Positions 50,252 to 59,745 of a stretch of DNA of 64,000 bases are shown here, piece after piece. How positions within the stretch are numbered: position 1 is the first letter of the stretch; each line of letters opens with the position of its first letter. The notes beneath the pieces were generated by a model, which saw only the letters and a program-made list of their open reading frames with translations, was not told the DNA's origin and ran no database searches. The position numbers were made by a program, and so were the translations under genes. The stretch comes from an uncultured Prevotella sp. GTDB taxonomy: Bacteria; Bacteroidota; Bacteroidia; Bacteroidales; Bacteroidaceae. The stretch covers positions 140,856-204,855 of the forward strand of contig CALUKU010000001.1 in NCBI GenBank assembly GCA_944321295.1, read 5' to 3'.

Positions 50252-51229
50252 CTACATACGTGCGGCAATATCCAAAGCCTTCGCGCGCGCCGGCTTACCT
50301 GTAGCCGTAAGTGGAAGTTTTTCGATGAAAATGTAATATTTAGGACGCCAATACTTTGGCAGGACGTTTTCACATATTCGACGGATATCGTCAGCCGACT
50401 CCTCGTCACACTCGGCAAGCATGGTGACAGCCTCGCCAAGGCGTTTGTCGCAACGCTTGGTTATCATGAACGGGAACGCCAGATGAGGGTGCAGAGCCTC
50501 CTCGATCTCTTCCATGCGTATTTTAATGCCGCCGCTGTCAATTACGTTGTCCTTACGGCCAAGTATGCGGAAGCGGCACCCGTCAGAAGCAATCTCGGCC
50601 AAATCGTGCGTGTGTAAAGTCGCAGCGCAAACCATAGGAGCTTTGATAACCAGACAGCCATCGGAACCTATACTTACGTCAACCCCGCCAAACGGAGTGT
50701 ACCAATCGTCAGCCGTATCACCATTCAACCGACGTAAGGCGATGTGCGACAGGGTTTCGGTCATTCCGTATGTGCTCCACACATTTCCGGGCATACTGCG
50801 CAACTCGGCCTCGAGCGCTTTGTCCACCGCCCCGCCGCCTATTATCAAATGCTTTATTCTTGCAAGGATTTCACGCTCATGATGTGTCTGCAAGCTGTTA
50901 TAAACCTGCATCGGCACCATTGCCGCAAAAACAGGCGGTTGGCTGAGCGATTTCAACGGATGGCCTGACGGGGCGACATTGATTAAACGTAACCCCCGCA
51001 CCAACGAACGCACCACAACCATTTTGCCCGCGATGTAATCAAGCGGCATGCACAACAGGGCCGTATCACCGGGCTGCAGACCGAGAAAATCGCACGTAAG
51101 TCGTGCGCTGGCCTCCATCCTACGCTTCTCAACCCATAATGGCTTAGGCTCGCCCGTAGAACCGCTGGTGTGAACAAGCACTTTGTCAGATGCGTTGTTC
51201 CATTCTGCAAGAAATTCGGCTAAGTCCAT
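50252..51229 (-). CDS. menE: o-succinylbenzoate-CoA ligase MenE
   Basis: Activates o-succinylbenzoate with ATP and CoA in menaquinone synthesis. Short for the family at about 325 residues, but the adenylate-forming motifs are there: LVHTSGSTGEPKPLWVEKRR, WSTYGMTETLSHIALRRLNG, a short C-terminal part with GRKDNVIDSGGIKIRMEEIE and LPLTATGKPARAKAL with the catalytic Lys. The frame opens with TTG at 51235; ATG at 51229 is the likely start. It is the last men gene and is separated from menC by a hairpin. Confidence 0.92.
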   Translation of the reverse strand: MDLAEFLAEWNNASDKVLVHTSGSTGEPKPLWVEKRRMEASARLTCDFLGLQPGDTALLCMPLDYIAGKMVVVRSLVRGLRLINVAPSGHPLKSLSQPPVFAAMVPMQVYNSLQTHHEREILARIKHLIIGGGAVDKALEAELRSMPGNVWSTYGMTETLSHIALRRLNGDTADDWYTPFGGVDVSIGSDGCLVIKAPMVCAATLHTHDLAEIASDGCRFRILGRKDNVIDSGGIKIRMEEIEEALHPHLAFPFMITKRCDKRLGEAVTMLAECDEESADDIRRICENVLPKYWRPKYYIFIEKLPLTATGKPARAKALDIAARM

Positions 51230-51245
51230 ATTCAATTAAATTAAT

Positions 51246-51315
51246 AATGAGAAAATGAATAATGAAAAATTTAGCAGACGTCGCATAAACTTTATCCGAT
51301 TATTCATTTCCTCAT
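51246..51315 (-). terminator. hairpin between menC and menE
   Basis: ATGAGAAAATGAATAAT (51246-51262) pairs with ATTATTCATTTCCTCAT (51299-51315) with one mismatch and a 36-base loop. It may act as a partial terminator or mRNA processing site that lowers menE relative to the other men genes. Confidence 0.45.
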
Positions 51316-51318
51316 CAT

Positions 51319-52353
51319 TCATTTAACAACGTATCTCAATTCATCGCCTTTGATTTCAATAGGCATGTCAATGTTATCGGTAAACAGCCGACCTGTGCCA
51401 AGCCCTTGCGGCATACGTATGTCAGGGCCATAAGAACGGGCGGCCAACTGGGCTATCGCGTTAAGTCCGACGTTGCTTTCAAGCGCGCTTGTAATCCATG
51501 TCTTTACGCCGTTGTTGCGTGCTGCCTCAATCCATTGCTCCGTACCACGCATGCCGCCGTGCAGCGACGGCTTAATTACTATATACGCAGGGCGCACAAC
51601 GTTCAGCATATACTCCATCATGTCTGGCGTGTTAATACCGATAAGCTCTTCGTCAAGCGCTATCGGCAAGGGCGCCTCACGGCACAGCTGTGCCATGTAG
51701 CTCCATTGATGAGGCTTTATCGGCTGCTCAATGGAATGAACAGAATACTGCGACAGCAGTTCAAGCTTATACAATGCTTCGTCAGGCTTAAATCCTCCGT
51801 TGGCGTCAAGCCGCAGCTCAACCTCCGACGGACTGAATCGCTCGCGTATGCGCTTTACGAGGTCAAGTTCACGATCGAAATCGATTGCTCCCACTTTCAG
51901 TTTTACGCAACGGAACCCCATCCGTAGTTTCTCTTCCATGCGGGTGAGCATTTCATCATATGTACCCATCCAAACGAGTCCGTTGATTGGAATTCCTTCA
52001 AGTCCGCGGCTGAAAGGCGTATCAAAGAAAGCCGTCGTGCCGGCACTGAAATGAGCCAAGGCCGTTTCCAAACCGAAAAGCATTGAAGGGTAGTCACGCA
52101 TGGCAGCATAATCTATCTCGCCGTTGCGCTCGAAAGAGTCGCAAAACTCCCTTAACTTATCCGCATAGCCTGGACGGAAATCGCAGCTCAAGTCTGGCAG
52201 AGGCGCACACTCTCCCACTCCTTTGCGTCCGGGAATATCTTCGGAGGTCAGTTCTACAAACCATGATTGCCTCGTTGTGTAAACACCTCGCGACGTTCCG
52301 GCCGGTTGCTTGAAGTGGAAAGTACGCGGAACTATGTCTATCTTATAATGCAT
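51319..52353 (-). CDS. menC: o-succinylbenzoate synthase MenC
   Basis: Enolase-superfamily dehydratase that turns SHCHC into o-succinylbenzoate. The 344-residue protein has the catalytic KLKVG motif (RCVKLKVGAIDFDREL), metal ligands in VELRLDANGGF, SIEQPIKP and IALDEELIGI, and the second Lys in YIVIKPSLHGGMRG. It lies 57 bases after menB. Confidence 0.94.
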   Translation of the reverse strand: MHYKIDIVPRTFHFKQPAGTSRGVYTTRQSWFVELTSEDIPGRKGVGECAPLPDLSCDFRPGYADKLREFCDSFERNGEIDYAAMRDYPSMLFGLETALAHFSAGTTAFFDTPFSRGLEGIPINGLVWMGTYDEMLTRMEEKLRMGFRCVKLKVGAIDFDRELDLVKRIRERFSPSEVELRLDANGGFKPDEALYKLELLSQYSVHSIEQPIKPHQWSYMAQLCREAPLPIALDEELIGINTPDMMEYMLNVVRPAYIVIKPSLHGGMRGTEQWIEAARNNGVKTWITSALESNVGLNAIAQLAARSYGPDIRMPQGLGTGRLFTDNIDMPIEIKGDELRYVVK

Positions 52354-52410
52354 TGAACAAGAAATTTATATAAATCAGGTTCCAATTACAGCCTATTCAT
52401 CGAGAATACA

Positions 52411-53238
52411 TTAAGGCAGTTTGGGATATTTCTTAAAGTCAGGCTTGCGTTTCTCAAGAAACGCCTTGCCTCCTTCCTGCGCCTCGTCAAGAAAATAGTA
52501 GAGCATTGTTGCGTCGCCGGCAAGTTCCTGTATTCCGGCCTGACCGTCAAGTTCGGCGTTGAGTCCGGCCTTAATCATACGCAAAGCCAACGGACTGCGC
52601 TCCATCATCGTTTCGGCCCATTCAACACAAGTGTCCTCAAGCTTATCAAATGGCACAACGCAGTTAACCATTCCCATTTGCTCTGCCTCCCTTGCTGAAT
52701 ATTGCCTGCACATGAACCATATCTCACGTGCTTTCTTCTGTCCTACGATGCGTGCCAGATACGACGCACCGAAGCCTGCGTCGAACGAGCCTACTTTAGG
52801 TCCAGTCTGGCCGAATATGGCGTTCTCGCTCGCTATGGTTATGTCGCACACGACGTGAAGCACATGTCCGCCGCCGATGGCATAACCATTAACCATCGCA
52901 ATAACAGGCTTTGGCAGCGAACGTATTTGCTTCTGCACGTCAAGTACGTTAAGACGCGGAACACCGTCCTCGCCCACATATCCGCCGCGACCTTTTACAT
53001 GCATGTCGCCTCCGGAACAGAACGCCTTGTCACCGGCTCCGGTCAATATCACAACACTGATGCGTTGGGCCTCGCGACAATAAGCGAACGCTTGGCTCAT
53101 CTCCCACGTAGTTCTCGGGGTAAAGGCATTGCGATAACGCGGACGGTTGATGGTTATCTTGGCTATGCCGTTGTACTCTTCGAACAATATTTCCTTAAAA
53201 TCAAAACCCTCGATGGGTTTCCATTCTCTCTTTTCCAT
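52411..53238 (-). CDS. menB: 1,4-dihydroxy-2-naphthoyl-CoA synthase MenB
   Basis: Crotonase-family enzyme that closes the naphthoquinone ring. At 275 residues it is full length. Motifs: [59 protein letters not shown] (oxyanion hole), [20 protein letters not shown] with the family Asp, and the C-terminal [19 protein letters not shown]. Starts five bases after menD. Confidence 0.97.
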   Translation of the reverse strand: MEKREWKPIEGFDFKEILFEEYNGIAKITINRPRYRNAFTPRTTWEMSQAFAYCREAQRISVVILTGAGDKAFCSGGDMHVKGRGGYVGEDGVPRLNVLDVQKQIRSLPKPVIAMVNGYAIGGGHVLHVVCDITIASENAIFGQTGPKVGSFDAGFGASYLARIVGQKKAREIWFMCRQYSAREAEQMGMVNCVVPFDKLEDTCVEWAETMMERSPLALRMIKAGLNAELDGQAGIQELAGDATMLYYFLDEAQEGGKAFLEKRKPDFKKYPKLP

Positions 53239-53243
53239 ATATC

Positions 53244-54926
53244 TTATTCTTTAATGTATTTCATGAAATCAGCCATTACTCGCTTATCCTCCTCGGCGTC
53301 GGTAAACACTTCAAGCAGTATCGGTCTGGCACAGTCTGCCGTCATCAGCACGGACAAGCCGTCACGCAGTTCGTCAAGATTACGCGCCGAATGATAGTCG
53401 ACTCCGTTCTGCACGCAAATACCTTGGGCCGTAACATCGTGCCTCGCAGTCACAAGACGGTCAAAAGCTCCACTATCCTGCAAACCTTGTAAACTGTAAA
53501 ATATTCCGCCGCAGTTATTATTAAGCAGGATTATCCTTAAATTGCCTTTAAGGTCAACGTTCCACAAGGCGTTCTGATCGTAAAAGAAACTGAGGTCGCC
53601 AGTGACACAAAAGACGACATCATCCGTCGCCAACGAAAATCCGGCAGCGGTTGACACGCTGCCCTCAATACCGTTTACGCCACGGTTACACCACACATAA
53701 TGGCGTGAATATATGCATGCAAGACGCACAGCATTGCTGTTGGCATAATGCACATGCCGGCGATAGCCTATGTTTTGTAAAGAGCGTTCGAACATCCTTA
53801 CGGCAGCCATCTGTGAATATGCCGGCTTATAGCCATTGATTAGCCGCTTAACAACCTCCATACGTCCGTTCCACAATTCGGCGAAACGACATGCTTCAGC
53901 GTTTTCTGATTTTCCATGTTCATTACGCGCATCAAGCTCCTTTGCCAAAACCTGCAAAGCTTCCATCGTGTCGCCTTCAACAACGCCAGACATGTGCATG
54001 AACGTGTCGTGCACATCTCCGTCTTCAGTCACAGCCCATATTTCGGTGCATGCAGACTTACGGATGAAGTTTTTCAAACGCTTGCTTACAATGGTGTCAC
54101 CTACATACAATAAGAAGTCAGGCCTGAGGCTTTCGTCTTCATCTAATGACGCAAGTACAAGGTCGAACGGTCTTAACGTGCCATCAGATAAAGGCTCTGA
54201 CAGCACAGCAACACTGGTTGAAACTCTCCTTAAGGCGTCCTCTATTGCTTGCGACGGTTTGCCGAGCTGTCCGACAACGAGCATTGGTCTTGACGCAGAC
54301 AACAGCTTCCCGCACACAATTTGCCTGAAAGATTCAACATCAAGCCTTGCACTTAGTTTATTTATGACGCGCTCCACCGGCAAACGTTCAACGTTAAAAC
54401 GGAACAGAGGCTCACTTATCGGAACGTTGATGTGCACAGACCCACGACCGGCCGACCTTACGGCAAGCAACGCCTCGTTGACAAGTCGATTGCAATGCCA
54501 ATACTCCACGTCGTCATGAGGTTCAGGCAGGTTGACGCTTTTACAAACTAAACATCCAAAGGCGTCAGGCTGGTGCAATGTTTGGCCGTCAAGCTGGCCT
54601 ATCCACGCCGACGGACGGTCGGCAGATATTATTACTAGTCCATGATGGCGGTAAGTGGCCTCGGCAACAGCCGGCGCAAGATTGAGCAACGCCGTACCTG
54701 ACGTGACGCAGAGAGCAACGGGATTATCGTCGGCCAGCGACATGCCTAAAGCGTAAAACCCGGCACTGCGCTCATCGGTCACGGGGTAACATGTCATTCC
54801 GTCACACTCGTTAAGGCTGTGCAATATGGGCGCGTTACGTGAACCGGGGCATACAACTGCCTTCCTCACTCCATGGGCAATAAGCAGCGACGTCAGTATG
54901 TTTATATTCTTTTTATCGCCAAACAT
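53244..54926 (-). CDS. menD: SEPHCHC synthase MenD
   Basis: ThDP-dependent enzyme that adds 2-oxoglutarate to isochorismate, the first committed step of menaquinone synthesis. At 560 residues it has all three ThDP-fold domains: [18 protein letters not shown] at the N terminus, [19 protein letters not shown] with the ThDP-activating Glu, [20 protein letters not shown], and the cofactor-binding [18 protein letters not shown] followed by [13 protein letters not shown]. Its start overlaps the end of menF by 25 bases, so the two are translationally linked. Confidence 0.96.
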   Translation of the reverse strand: MFGDKKNINILTSLLIAHGVRKAVVCPGSRNAPILHSLNECDGMTCYPVTDERSAGFYALGMSLADDNPVALCVTSGTALLNLAPAVAEATYRHHGLVIISADRPSAWIGQLDGQTLHQPDAFGCLVCKSVNLPEPHDDVEYWHCNRLVNEALLAVRSAGRGSVHINVPISEPLFRFNVERLPVERVINKLSARLDVESFRQIVCGKLLSASRPMLVVGQLGKPSQAIEDALRRVSTSVAVLSEPLSDGTLRPFDLVLASLDEDESLRPDFLLYVGDTIVSKRLKNFIRKSACTEIWAVTEDGDVHDTFMHMSGVVEGDTMEALQVLAKELDARNEHGKSENAEACRFAELWNGRMEVVKRLINGYKPAYSQMAAVRMFERSLQNIGYRRHVHYANSNAVRLACIYSRHYVWCNRGVNGIEGSVSTAAGFSLATDDVVFCVTGDLSFFYDQNALWNVDLKGNLRIILLNNNCGGIFYSLQGLQDSGAFDRLVTARHDVTAQGICVQNGVDYHSARNLDELRDGLSVLMTADCARPILLEVFTDAEEDKRVMADFMKYIKE

Positions 54927-56017
54927 CTTCTCATCGTTTCCATTTTGGCTTCGGTTTCAAGCCATTCATTCTCCTCAACGCTGTCGCTAAGCAGTCCTCC
55001 GCCGGCATAAAGCCTGCAATAACCGTCGCCTATCTCCATACATCTCAACGTTACATAAAGATGGGTGCCTTCATCGCAATTCAACGGACCGGCAAAGCCG
55101 CTGTAATATGCGCGCTTGCTGCTCTCGTTCGCCAGTATGAAGTCATACGTTTCAGCCTTTGGCATACCGCAGATGGCTGGTGTAGGATGCAACGTGCTTA
55201 TCACGTCGCCAATGTTGCACCCGGGCTTAAGGCTGAAGAAGAAGTCGCTTGCCAGATGTTTCACCATGCCAGCGCGCAGCGTGTAAGGTCCTTCGACGCT
55301 TACGTCGAACGATAATCCTTGCAGGCAGTCGGTTATGTATCGTGAAACGTATTGCTGTTCTTTGATATTCTTGCGGCTCCATTCCGAAATGTCCGACGCA
55401 CACTTGCGCTCCATAAGGCTGTCATCAGTATCTTCTGCTCCGATTTCCATCGTTCCCGCAACGGACATTGTATGCAGACGGCCGTCTTTACTCTCAACCA
55501 AAATCTCAGGAGTCGACATCAGCCATGTTCCACCGCGGCGCGTTGAAACCAACGCGATGAACATGCGGGGATAGAGCCGGCACGCACGGACGAAAAGCCG
55601 CTCAACGTCCAACGCTGACAACTGCCGCTCTTCCGAACGGCGCGAAAGCACAATCTTACCGAAAGCGCCACTGCTTAGACGTGAATGAAACTTTGCGAAA
55701 TCATCACCGTATCTACGGCGTTCGGCCTTGATATCGCGACTGACGAACGGCGTTTCTACGAAATCAACGTCGGCAGGCACCGGCCTGTGCTCAACGACAT
55801 CAGGTGACAGCAATAACAATGGACACTCACCTGTAATGCTGAACGGAGCAAAAACGAAACCATGCTTGCCGTCCAAGTCTGAATAAGACTCAAGCGAACA
55901 CGGCTCTCCGTCACGTTGGCGCATGACTACATACTCGTCAGCATACGGATATCTGTAAAAAGCGAAGCTTTCTTCATTCATTGCGACTTCCTCGGCGTTA
56001 TGATATTGTTGTGACAT
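54902..56017 (-). CDS. menF: isochorismate synthase MenF
   Basis: Converts chorismate to isochorismate for menaquinone. The 371-residue protein carries the chorismate-binding fold: SSGAFGKIVLSRRSE, GGTWLMSTPEILVESKDG, SVAGTMEIGAEDTD with a Mg-binding Glu, STLHPTPAICGMPKAETYDF and RAYYSGFAGPLNCDEGTHLY. An ATG 36 bases downstream (MNEESFAFYRYPY) is a possible alternative start. First gene of menF-menD-menB-menC-menE; menA, menH and the thioesterase are not in the window. Confidence 0.94.
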   Translation of the reverse strand: MSQQYHNAEEVAMNEESFAFYRYPYADEYVVMRQRDGEPCSLESYSDLDGKHGFVFAPFSITGECPLLLLSPDVVEHRPVPADVDFVETPFVSRDIKAERRRYGDDFAKFHSRLSSGAFGKIVLSRRSEERQLSALDVERLFVRACRLYPRMFIALVSTRRGGTWLMSTPEILVESKDGRLHTMSVAGTMEIGAEDTDDSLMERKCASDISEWSRKNIKEQQYVSRYITDCLQGLSFDVSVEGPYTLRAGMVKHLASDFFFSLKPGCNIGDVISTLHPTPAICGMPKAETYDFILANESSKRAYYSGFAGPLNCDEGTHLYVTLRCMEIGDGYCRLYAGGGLLSDSVEENEWLETEAKMETMRRCLAIKRI

Positions 56018-56032
56018 ACATGTTGCTTACCA

Positions 56033-56066
56033 CAAAATTAAAAGCGCATGTCCTTAATTGCACAAA
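56033..56066 (-). promoter_or_regulatory. promoter of the men operon
   Basis: TTTG (56063-56066), a 22-base spacer and TAATTTTG (56033-56040) on the minus strand. Transcription would start near 56026, only about nine bases before the ATG at 56017. Confidence 0.6.
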
Positions 56067-56104
56067 CGCTTTACCAAACCGGGAAATAACAGCCGACTTA
56101 CGGC

Positions 56105-56260
56105 CTACCCCTTGAAATATAAAAAATATATAGCTAAAAGCACGGCTACGATTACGGCCAAAAATATTGTCTTCATCAAACAGCCGGCCACTTTCTTCAA
56201 CACAAAGACAGCCACGATGGCCGCTATCACTAAAAAAACGTAATATGCAAAATTCTCCAT
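56105..56260 (-). CDS. 51-residue small membrane protein
   Basis: From the ATG at 56260 the product is 51 residues with two hydrophobic helices (AYYVFLVIAAIVAVFVLKKV, TIFLAVIVAVLLAIYFLYF) separated by AGCLMK. An open frame extends 13 codons upstream, but MENFAYYV gives a clean small membrane protein. It lies between the pseudouridine synthase and menF on the same strand. No family recognised; function unknown. Confidence 0.6.
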   Translation of the reverse strand: MENFAYYVFLVIAAIVAVFVLKKVAGCLMKTIFLAVIVAVLLAIYFLYFKG

Positions 56261-56319
56261 TTCTTCTTTAATAGTATTCCCAAACACGCAGCAATACAAC
56301 TCAGCGGCGCATTGCGTCT

Positions 56320-57216
56320 TTATTTGAACAGCTGCTTAAACGCAGGAGGAATTATCGTTTCAAACTCCATCGGCTCACCCGTCACGGGATGATAAAAGCA
56401 CAGCACGTAGGCATGCAGGCAAAGCCGTCCCAAGGGATTGTCGCCGTTGCCGTATTTCACATCGCCGCACACTGGATGGCCCATGTCAGCCGAATGTACG
56501 CGTATCTGGTTCTTGCGTCCTGTTTCAAGGCGGTATTCCACAAGGCTATGCTCGGTTGTGCGCGCCAAGGTGTGGAAATGCGTTACCGCATACTTGCCGC
56601 CGTTGTCTACGGGCGACGAAAAAGTCATATACGCCTTGTTGTCCTTAAGCCAGCTGCTTATCGTGCCGCCCTCCTCTACCACCTCGCCGCTTACCACGGC
56701 TACGTATCGGCGGTCATATACTATCTCGTGCCAATTGTGCTCAAGTATCTGCTCCGTTTCCATGTCTTTGGCGTAAACCATAAGTCCGCTTGTGTCGCGG
56801 TCAAGCCTGTGCACAACGTGAGCCCTGCAACGTTGGTGGCTCTTATGGAAATAATCGTCAAGCACAGACTTGACGTTCAGCGAGCTGTGGCCGGCAGCCA
56901 TCGATAGTATGCCGACGTTCTTCTCTATCACGACAAGGTATTTGTCTTCATACACAAGCTTAACGTAGCGGCTCTTCAGCTGCATGTCGTCACGCTTGCT
57001 TTTGCTTACCGTCACCTTCATGCCCGGCTTCAGCTGATAGTCGAACTGCGTGACAAACTTGCCGTCCACCTTGATTCCGCGTCCGCGCAACGTAGCCTTA
57101 ACCTTGTTGCGGCTTTCCTTCACGTTTTCGAGGAGAAACTCCAGCAGGGGCTTTTCTTCAACAACGTCAAAACAATAACAATCATTCGGCCTTCCGGCAT
57201 TATATCTTTTATGCAT
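56320..57216 (-). CDS. RluA-family pseudouridine synthase
   Basis: Isomerises uridine to pseudouridine in rRNA or tRNA. The 298-residue protein has an N-terminal S4 RNA-binding domain (about residues 20-85: NKVKATLRGRGIKVDGKFV) and the catalytic domain with HVVHRLDRDTSGLMVYAKDM, whose Asp attacks the uridine, plus VEYRLETGRKNQIRVHSADM and HPVCGDVKYGNG. It is closest to RluD/YtzG-like members; the target base cannot be told from sequence. Confidence 0.92.
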   Translation of the reverse strand: MHKRYNAGRPNDCYCFDVVEEKPLLEFLLENVKESRNKVKATLRGRGIKVDGKFVTQFDYQLKPGMKVTVSKSKRDDMQLKSRYVKLVYEDKYLVVIEKNVGILSMAAGHSSLNVKSVLDDYFHKSHQRCRAHVVHRLDRDTSGLMVYAKDMETEQILEHNWHEIVYDRRYVAVVSGEVVEEGGTISSWLKDNKAYMTFSSPVDNGGKYAVTHFHTLARTTEHSLVEYRLETGRKNQIRVHSADMGHPVCGDVKYGNGDNPLGRLCLHAYVLCFYHPVTGEPMEFETIIPPAFKQLFK

Positions 57217-57307
57217 ATTTTCGATGTAAACGTCTAATCAACAGCAACTTATTTGCACCATACACATTATGAACCTTTTGTGTAAGGAACAACGGTTATG
57301 TCGAGTT

Positions 57308-57649
57308 TTATTCCCCGCAGTGATGTTCAGGCACGATTGCCAGATAACGTAAGTCAACGTCCGAGTTGTTCTCCATAAAGTGCGAATGTCCTTCAGGGCA
57401 ATAGTGCACTTGGCCAGCCGTGACAGTTTCAACGTTCCCGTCATAATTGAACGTGGCCGTTCCGCTAATCACATACACAATCTCACAATTGCCTTCATGC
57501 ATATGTAATCCGCTTGACGCTCCCGGGCGCAGGCAACTCATCATTATCTTACATTTACCGTCAACATAATTTCGGGTGAGCAGCTCGCCGTGCCCACCCT
57601 TAAAGTTCATTATGCTTTCTTCAGCTATCTTGTCAAAATCTATTACCAT
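57308..57649 (-). CDS. small cupin-domain protein
   Basis: Single-domain cupin of about 113 residues. The metal-binding motifs are GLHMHEGNCEIVYVISGTAT (His-x-His and Glu) and GQVHYCPEGHSHFMENNSD (last His). The ATG at 57649 (MVIDFDKIAEES) is preferred over the frame opening at 57691, which lies inside the upstream gene. It starts 16 bases after the DUF1232 gene and is likely co-transcribed. Ligand unknown. Confidence 0.85.
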   Translation of the reverse strand: MVIDFDKIAEESIMNFKGGHGELLTRNYVDGKCKIMMSCLRPGASSGLHMHEGNCEIVYVISGTATFNYDGNVETVTAGQVHYCPEGHSHFMENNSDVDLRYLAIVPEHHCGE

Positions 57650-57665
57650 AACCAATTCAGTTTGT

Positions 57666-58055
57666 TTATTCCTTATCAAACAATGTGTCAATTTCCTTTA
57701 TCTCGTCCTCGTCAAACCATTTGCCGAGCTTGGCTTTGGCCTTTTCCTTTATTTCGTCTGACACGTTGCCCCACACCTTGTTCAGCACATACACCAGCAC
57801 GGCCAAGTCGTCACCGAGTCCCGCTATGGGTATGGCGTCAGGTATTACGTCAAGCGGACTAATCAGATATCCCAGCGCACCTACGATTATCGCCTTGTCT
57901 TTCACTGAGATTTTGTCGCTCTGGAGCGTATAATACAATATGAGCGCAGCATATACAAGCTTTGCCCCCGCCCTCTTTGCAATCCTCGATATTTTCTCAA
58001 TAAAGCCACTTGTTGTGAACTTATTGGAATATGACATAAAATCAGGTAAATCCAT
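57666..58055 (-). CDS. DUF1232 (YkvA-like) protein
   Basis: About 129 residues with the DUF1232 core (KDKAIIVGALGYLISPLDVI and PDAIPIAGLGDDLAVLVYVL), a short amphipathic domain often associated with membranes. A charged tail follows (KAKAKLGKWFDEDEIKEIDT). The ATG at 58055 (MDLPDFMSYSNKF) follows a good promoter; an earlier in-frame start lies within that promoter. Function unknown. Confidence 0.88.
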   Translation of the reverse strand: MDLPDFMSYSNKFTTSGFIEKISRIAKRAGAKLVYAALILYYTLQSDKISVKDKAIIVGALGYLISPLDVIPDAIPIAGLGDDLAVLVYVLNKVWGNVSDEIKEKAKAKLGKWFDEDEIKEIDTLFDKE

Positions 58056-58094
58056 ATTCACATTGTTTTTAACAGTATCACAATTAATTTGGTA

Positions 58095-58126
58095 CAAAAG
58101 TAACAATTATTTTCATTCCGTCCAAA
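58095..58126 (-). promoter_or_regulatory. promoter of the DUF1232-cupin genes
   Basis: TTTG (58123-58126), a 20-base spacer and TACTTTTG (58095-58102) on the minus strand, matching the consensus fully. It also marks the border of the RHS-derived region. Confidence 0.82.
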
Positions 58127-58227
58127 TTTATTCCGCATTTAGCCTTTTTGTGTTTTCTTAAACCCCAAGCCGTCATTCGCTTTTGACTAATTTATTATTT
58201 TATCAGTCGCATATTACACTTGCATTT

Positions 58228-58638
58228 TTACAAATCAGGAAACACTTTTTTATTTATAAATATAAAGCCAACCAAAATGGAAGCGATACTACTCAAAACC
58301 ACGAGCACTCCTATAAACTTTCTTTTTTTCAACGAATACTCCAAATATTTTTCTTCTAAATATGCAACATCATTAATATGATAAAACCACAAATAATTTA
58401 ACACTAATGCAAAAAGGGGAAATACGGTCATATAGATTTTTAACATCGCATTTGTTATACCATTTAACAGAGCTCTATTGAAAATAATGCAGAAAATGAT
58501 GAATAAATACATTAAAATCAAGTATGAGAACATACTTGCATATAATAATGCACTGAACTTCGCATCACTAGTATTCTTATGCAATGTTGCATGTAAGAAT
58601 CTATATATCACAATGAAATACAAATTAAAAAAATTCAT
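58228..58638 (-). CDS. membrane protein, possible immunity protein of a lost RHS toxin tip
   Basis: A 136-residue protein with three or four membrane helices (LLYASMFSYLILMYLFIIFC, YMTVFPLFALVLNYLWFY, FIGVLVVLSSIASILVGFIF). It starts three bases after the stop of a toxin-tip remnant and is AT-rich. It shares the MN-FN-Y start and overall layout with the protein at 60694-61143. Position after RHS tip sequence suggests an immunity role; no family was recognised. Confidence 0.65.
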   Translation of the reverse strand: MNFFNLYFIVIYRFLHATLHKNTSDAKFSALLYASMFSYLILMYLFIIFCIIFNRALLNGITNAMLKIYMTVFPLFALVLNYLWFYHINDVAYLEEKYLEYSLKKRKFIGVLVVLSSIASILVGFIFINKKVFPDL

Positions 58639-58641
58639 AAC

Positions 58642-58737
58642 TTAATAATTAAATATTGAATAATATTGATAGTCACCTAAAGTTGGATTATATTGGCCAT
58701 ACCATTGTATAAAAATCGGTTACCGTCAAGACTTATA
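58642..58737 (-). pseudogene. toxin-tip C-terminus fused to an RHS-core remnant
   Basis: Reading the minus strand, about 20 bases (58717-58736) match the RHS core encoding SLDGNR near 63200-63220. Just after, in another frame, comes a 25-residue tail (PIFIQWYGQYNPTLGDYQYY then SIFNY) that stops at 58642-58644, three bases before the membrane-protein gene. This looks like the last part of a toxin tip whose body is deleted. Confidence 0.5.
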
Positions 58738-59214
58738 TTAAGGTTTTAATTTATCATACGCCTTAATTGCCGCACGGTCACCTTTCATTGCTCCATATTT
58801 GAGATATTGCATTGCGAGGCGCCGTGTTTCCTCATCAAAATCCCCAAGTTTGTTTCTTGAAAAGAAACTGTCCAAGGCTTTATAGACATCATAATTAGCT
58901 GGCGTGTAATCATATTTACCTGCCATCAACATTGAATAAAACAAAATCTCTTCCGGATTGGCCGTTCCGGCATACAAATCTTTCAGAACCAAATAGTCAT
59001 CCACGGAGCCTTTAAACAATACATTCCCTTTAACCTGATTTACAGAAACAGGAATATATAAAATCTGCGTAGGGTTATGCTTATCTACATTTGTATTCTT
59101 GTTCTCACCAAACCCTAAAATCAACAGACATGCCACAAAACTTAGTGACATGCTAACTAATAATATTATGAAAGACTTAACCTTACGTTTCATTTTTCCT
59201 TTACTTTCAAACAT
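58738..59214 (-). CDS. membrane-anchored protein, paralogue 1 of a tandem pair
   Basis: A 158-residue protein with one N-terminal membrane helix (SFIILLVSMSLSFVACLLIL) and a soluble helical domain. Its end (RRLAMQYLKYGAMKGDRAAI) is like a Sel1 repeat. The next gene upstream has the same layout and a matching tail, so the two are diverged duplicates. The start may be the Met at residue 8 (MKRKVKSF). Its first codons overlap the end of that gene. Location among RHS remnants suggests an immunity role, not shown by sequence. Confidence 0.6.
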   Translation of the reverse strand: MFESKGKMKRKVKSFIILLVSMSLSFVACLLILGFGENKNTNVDKHNPTQILYIPVSVNQVKGNVLFKGSVDDYLVLKDLYAGTANPEEILFYSMLMAGKYDYTPANYDVYKALDSFFSRNKLGDFDEETRRLAMQYLKYGAMKGDRAAIKAYDKLKP

Positions 59215-59723
59215 TCCAATTCCGTTTTTGCTTGCGAATCATTCAATAATGCTCCTCGCCGTAAATAATGCAGAGCAACATTTCTTGTTCGTTCATCTAT
59301 CATTATCGGATCATAAAACGCCTTAACATGATCGACATTTGTCAGATAATGATAAACATAATAATTTGCTTGTGCAATATTAAACTTGTTTGCTGCTATC
59401 AAAGCGTACAAAACCGCCTCTATTTCAACATCTGCATATATATATCTTATCGATAAACTACTGAAACTTTCATAATTCCTTTCTTTTAGGAATTCATCTT
59501 TATCTTCATCTTTAGGCGGATCATACAATGGTATTACACCTTCAGGTGTTTTCCGTTCAGGCCACTTGTATATTATTCTTTTTTCATATGCAACATTGGG
59601 TTTTCCATTTGAATCCAATTTTAATCTGCATACCATAAAATACACGCCTACGCCTATTGCAAGCCCAAGTGTAGCACTTACAACATACCCGATTATTTTT
59701 CTTCTTTTTTCATCCATCTTCAT
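59190..59723 (-). CDS. membrane-anchored protein, paralogue 2 of a tandem pair
   Basis: From the ATG at 59723 the product (about 177 residues) starts MKMDEKRRKIIGYVVSATLG with one membrane helix (GYVVSATLGLAIGVGVYFMV), then a charged linker, and ends with RNVALHYLRRGALLNDSQAK, the same Sel1-like tail as its neighbour. An open frame ten codons longer starts inside an RHS-core remnant and is not believable. It follows that remnant directly, as an immunity gene follows a tip. Confidence 0.6.
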   Translation of the reverse strand: MKMDEKRRKIIGYVVSATLGLAIGVGVYFMVCRLKLDSNGKPNVAYEKRIIYKWPERKTPEGVIPLYDPPKDEDKDEFLKERNYESFSSLSIRYIYADVEIEAVLYALIAANKFNIAQANYYVYHYLTNVDHVKAFYDPIMIDERTRNVALHYLRRGALLNDSQAKTELECLKVKEK

Positions 59724-59745
59724 GACACTTCTATTCATTAGTGCA

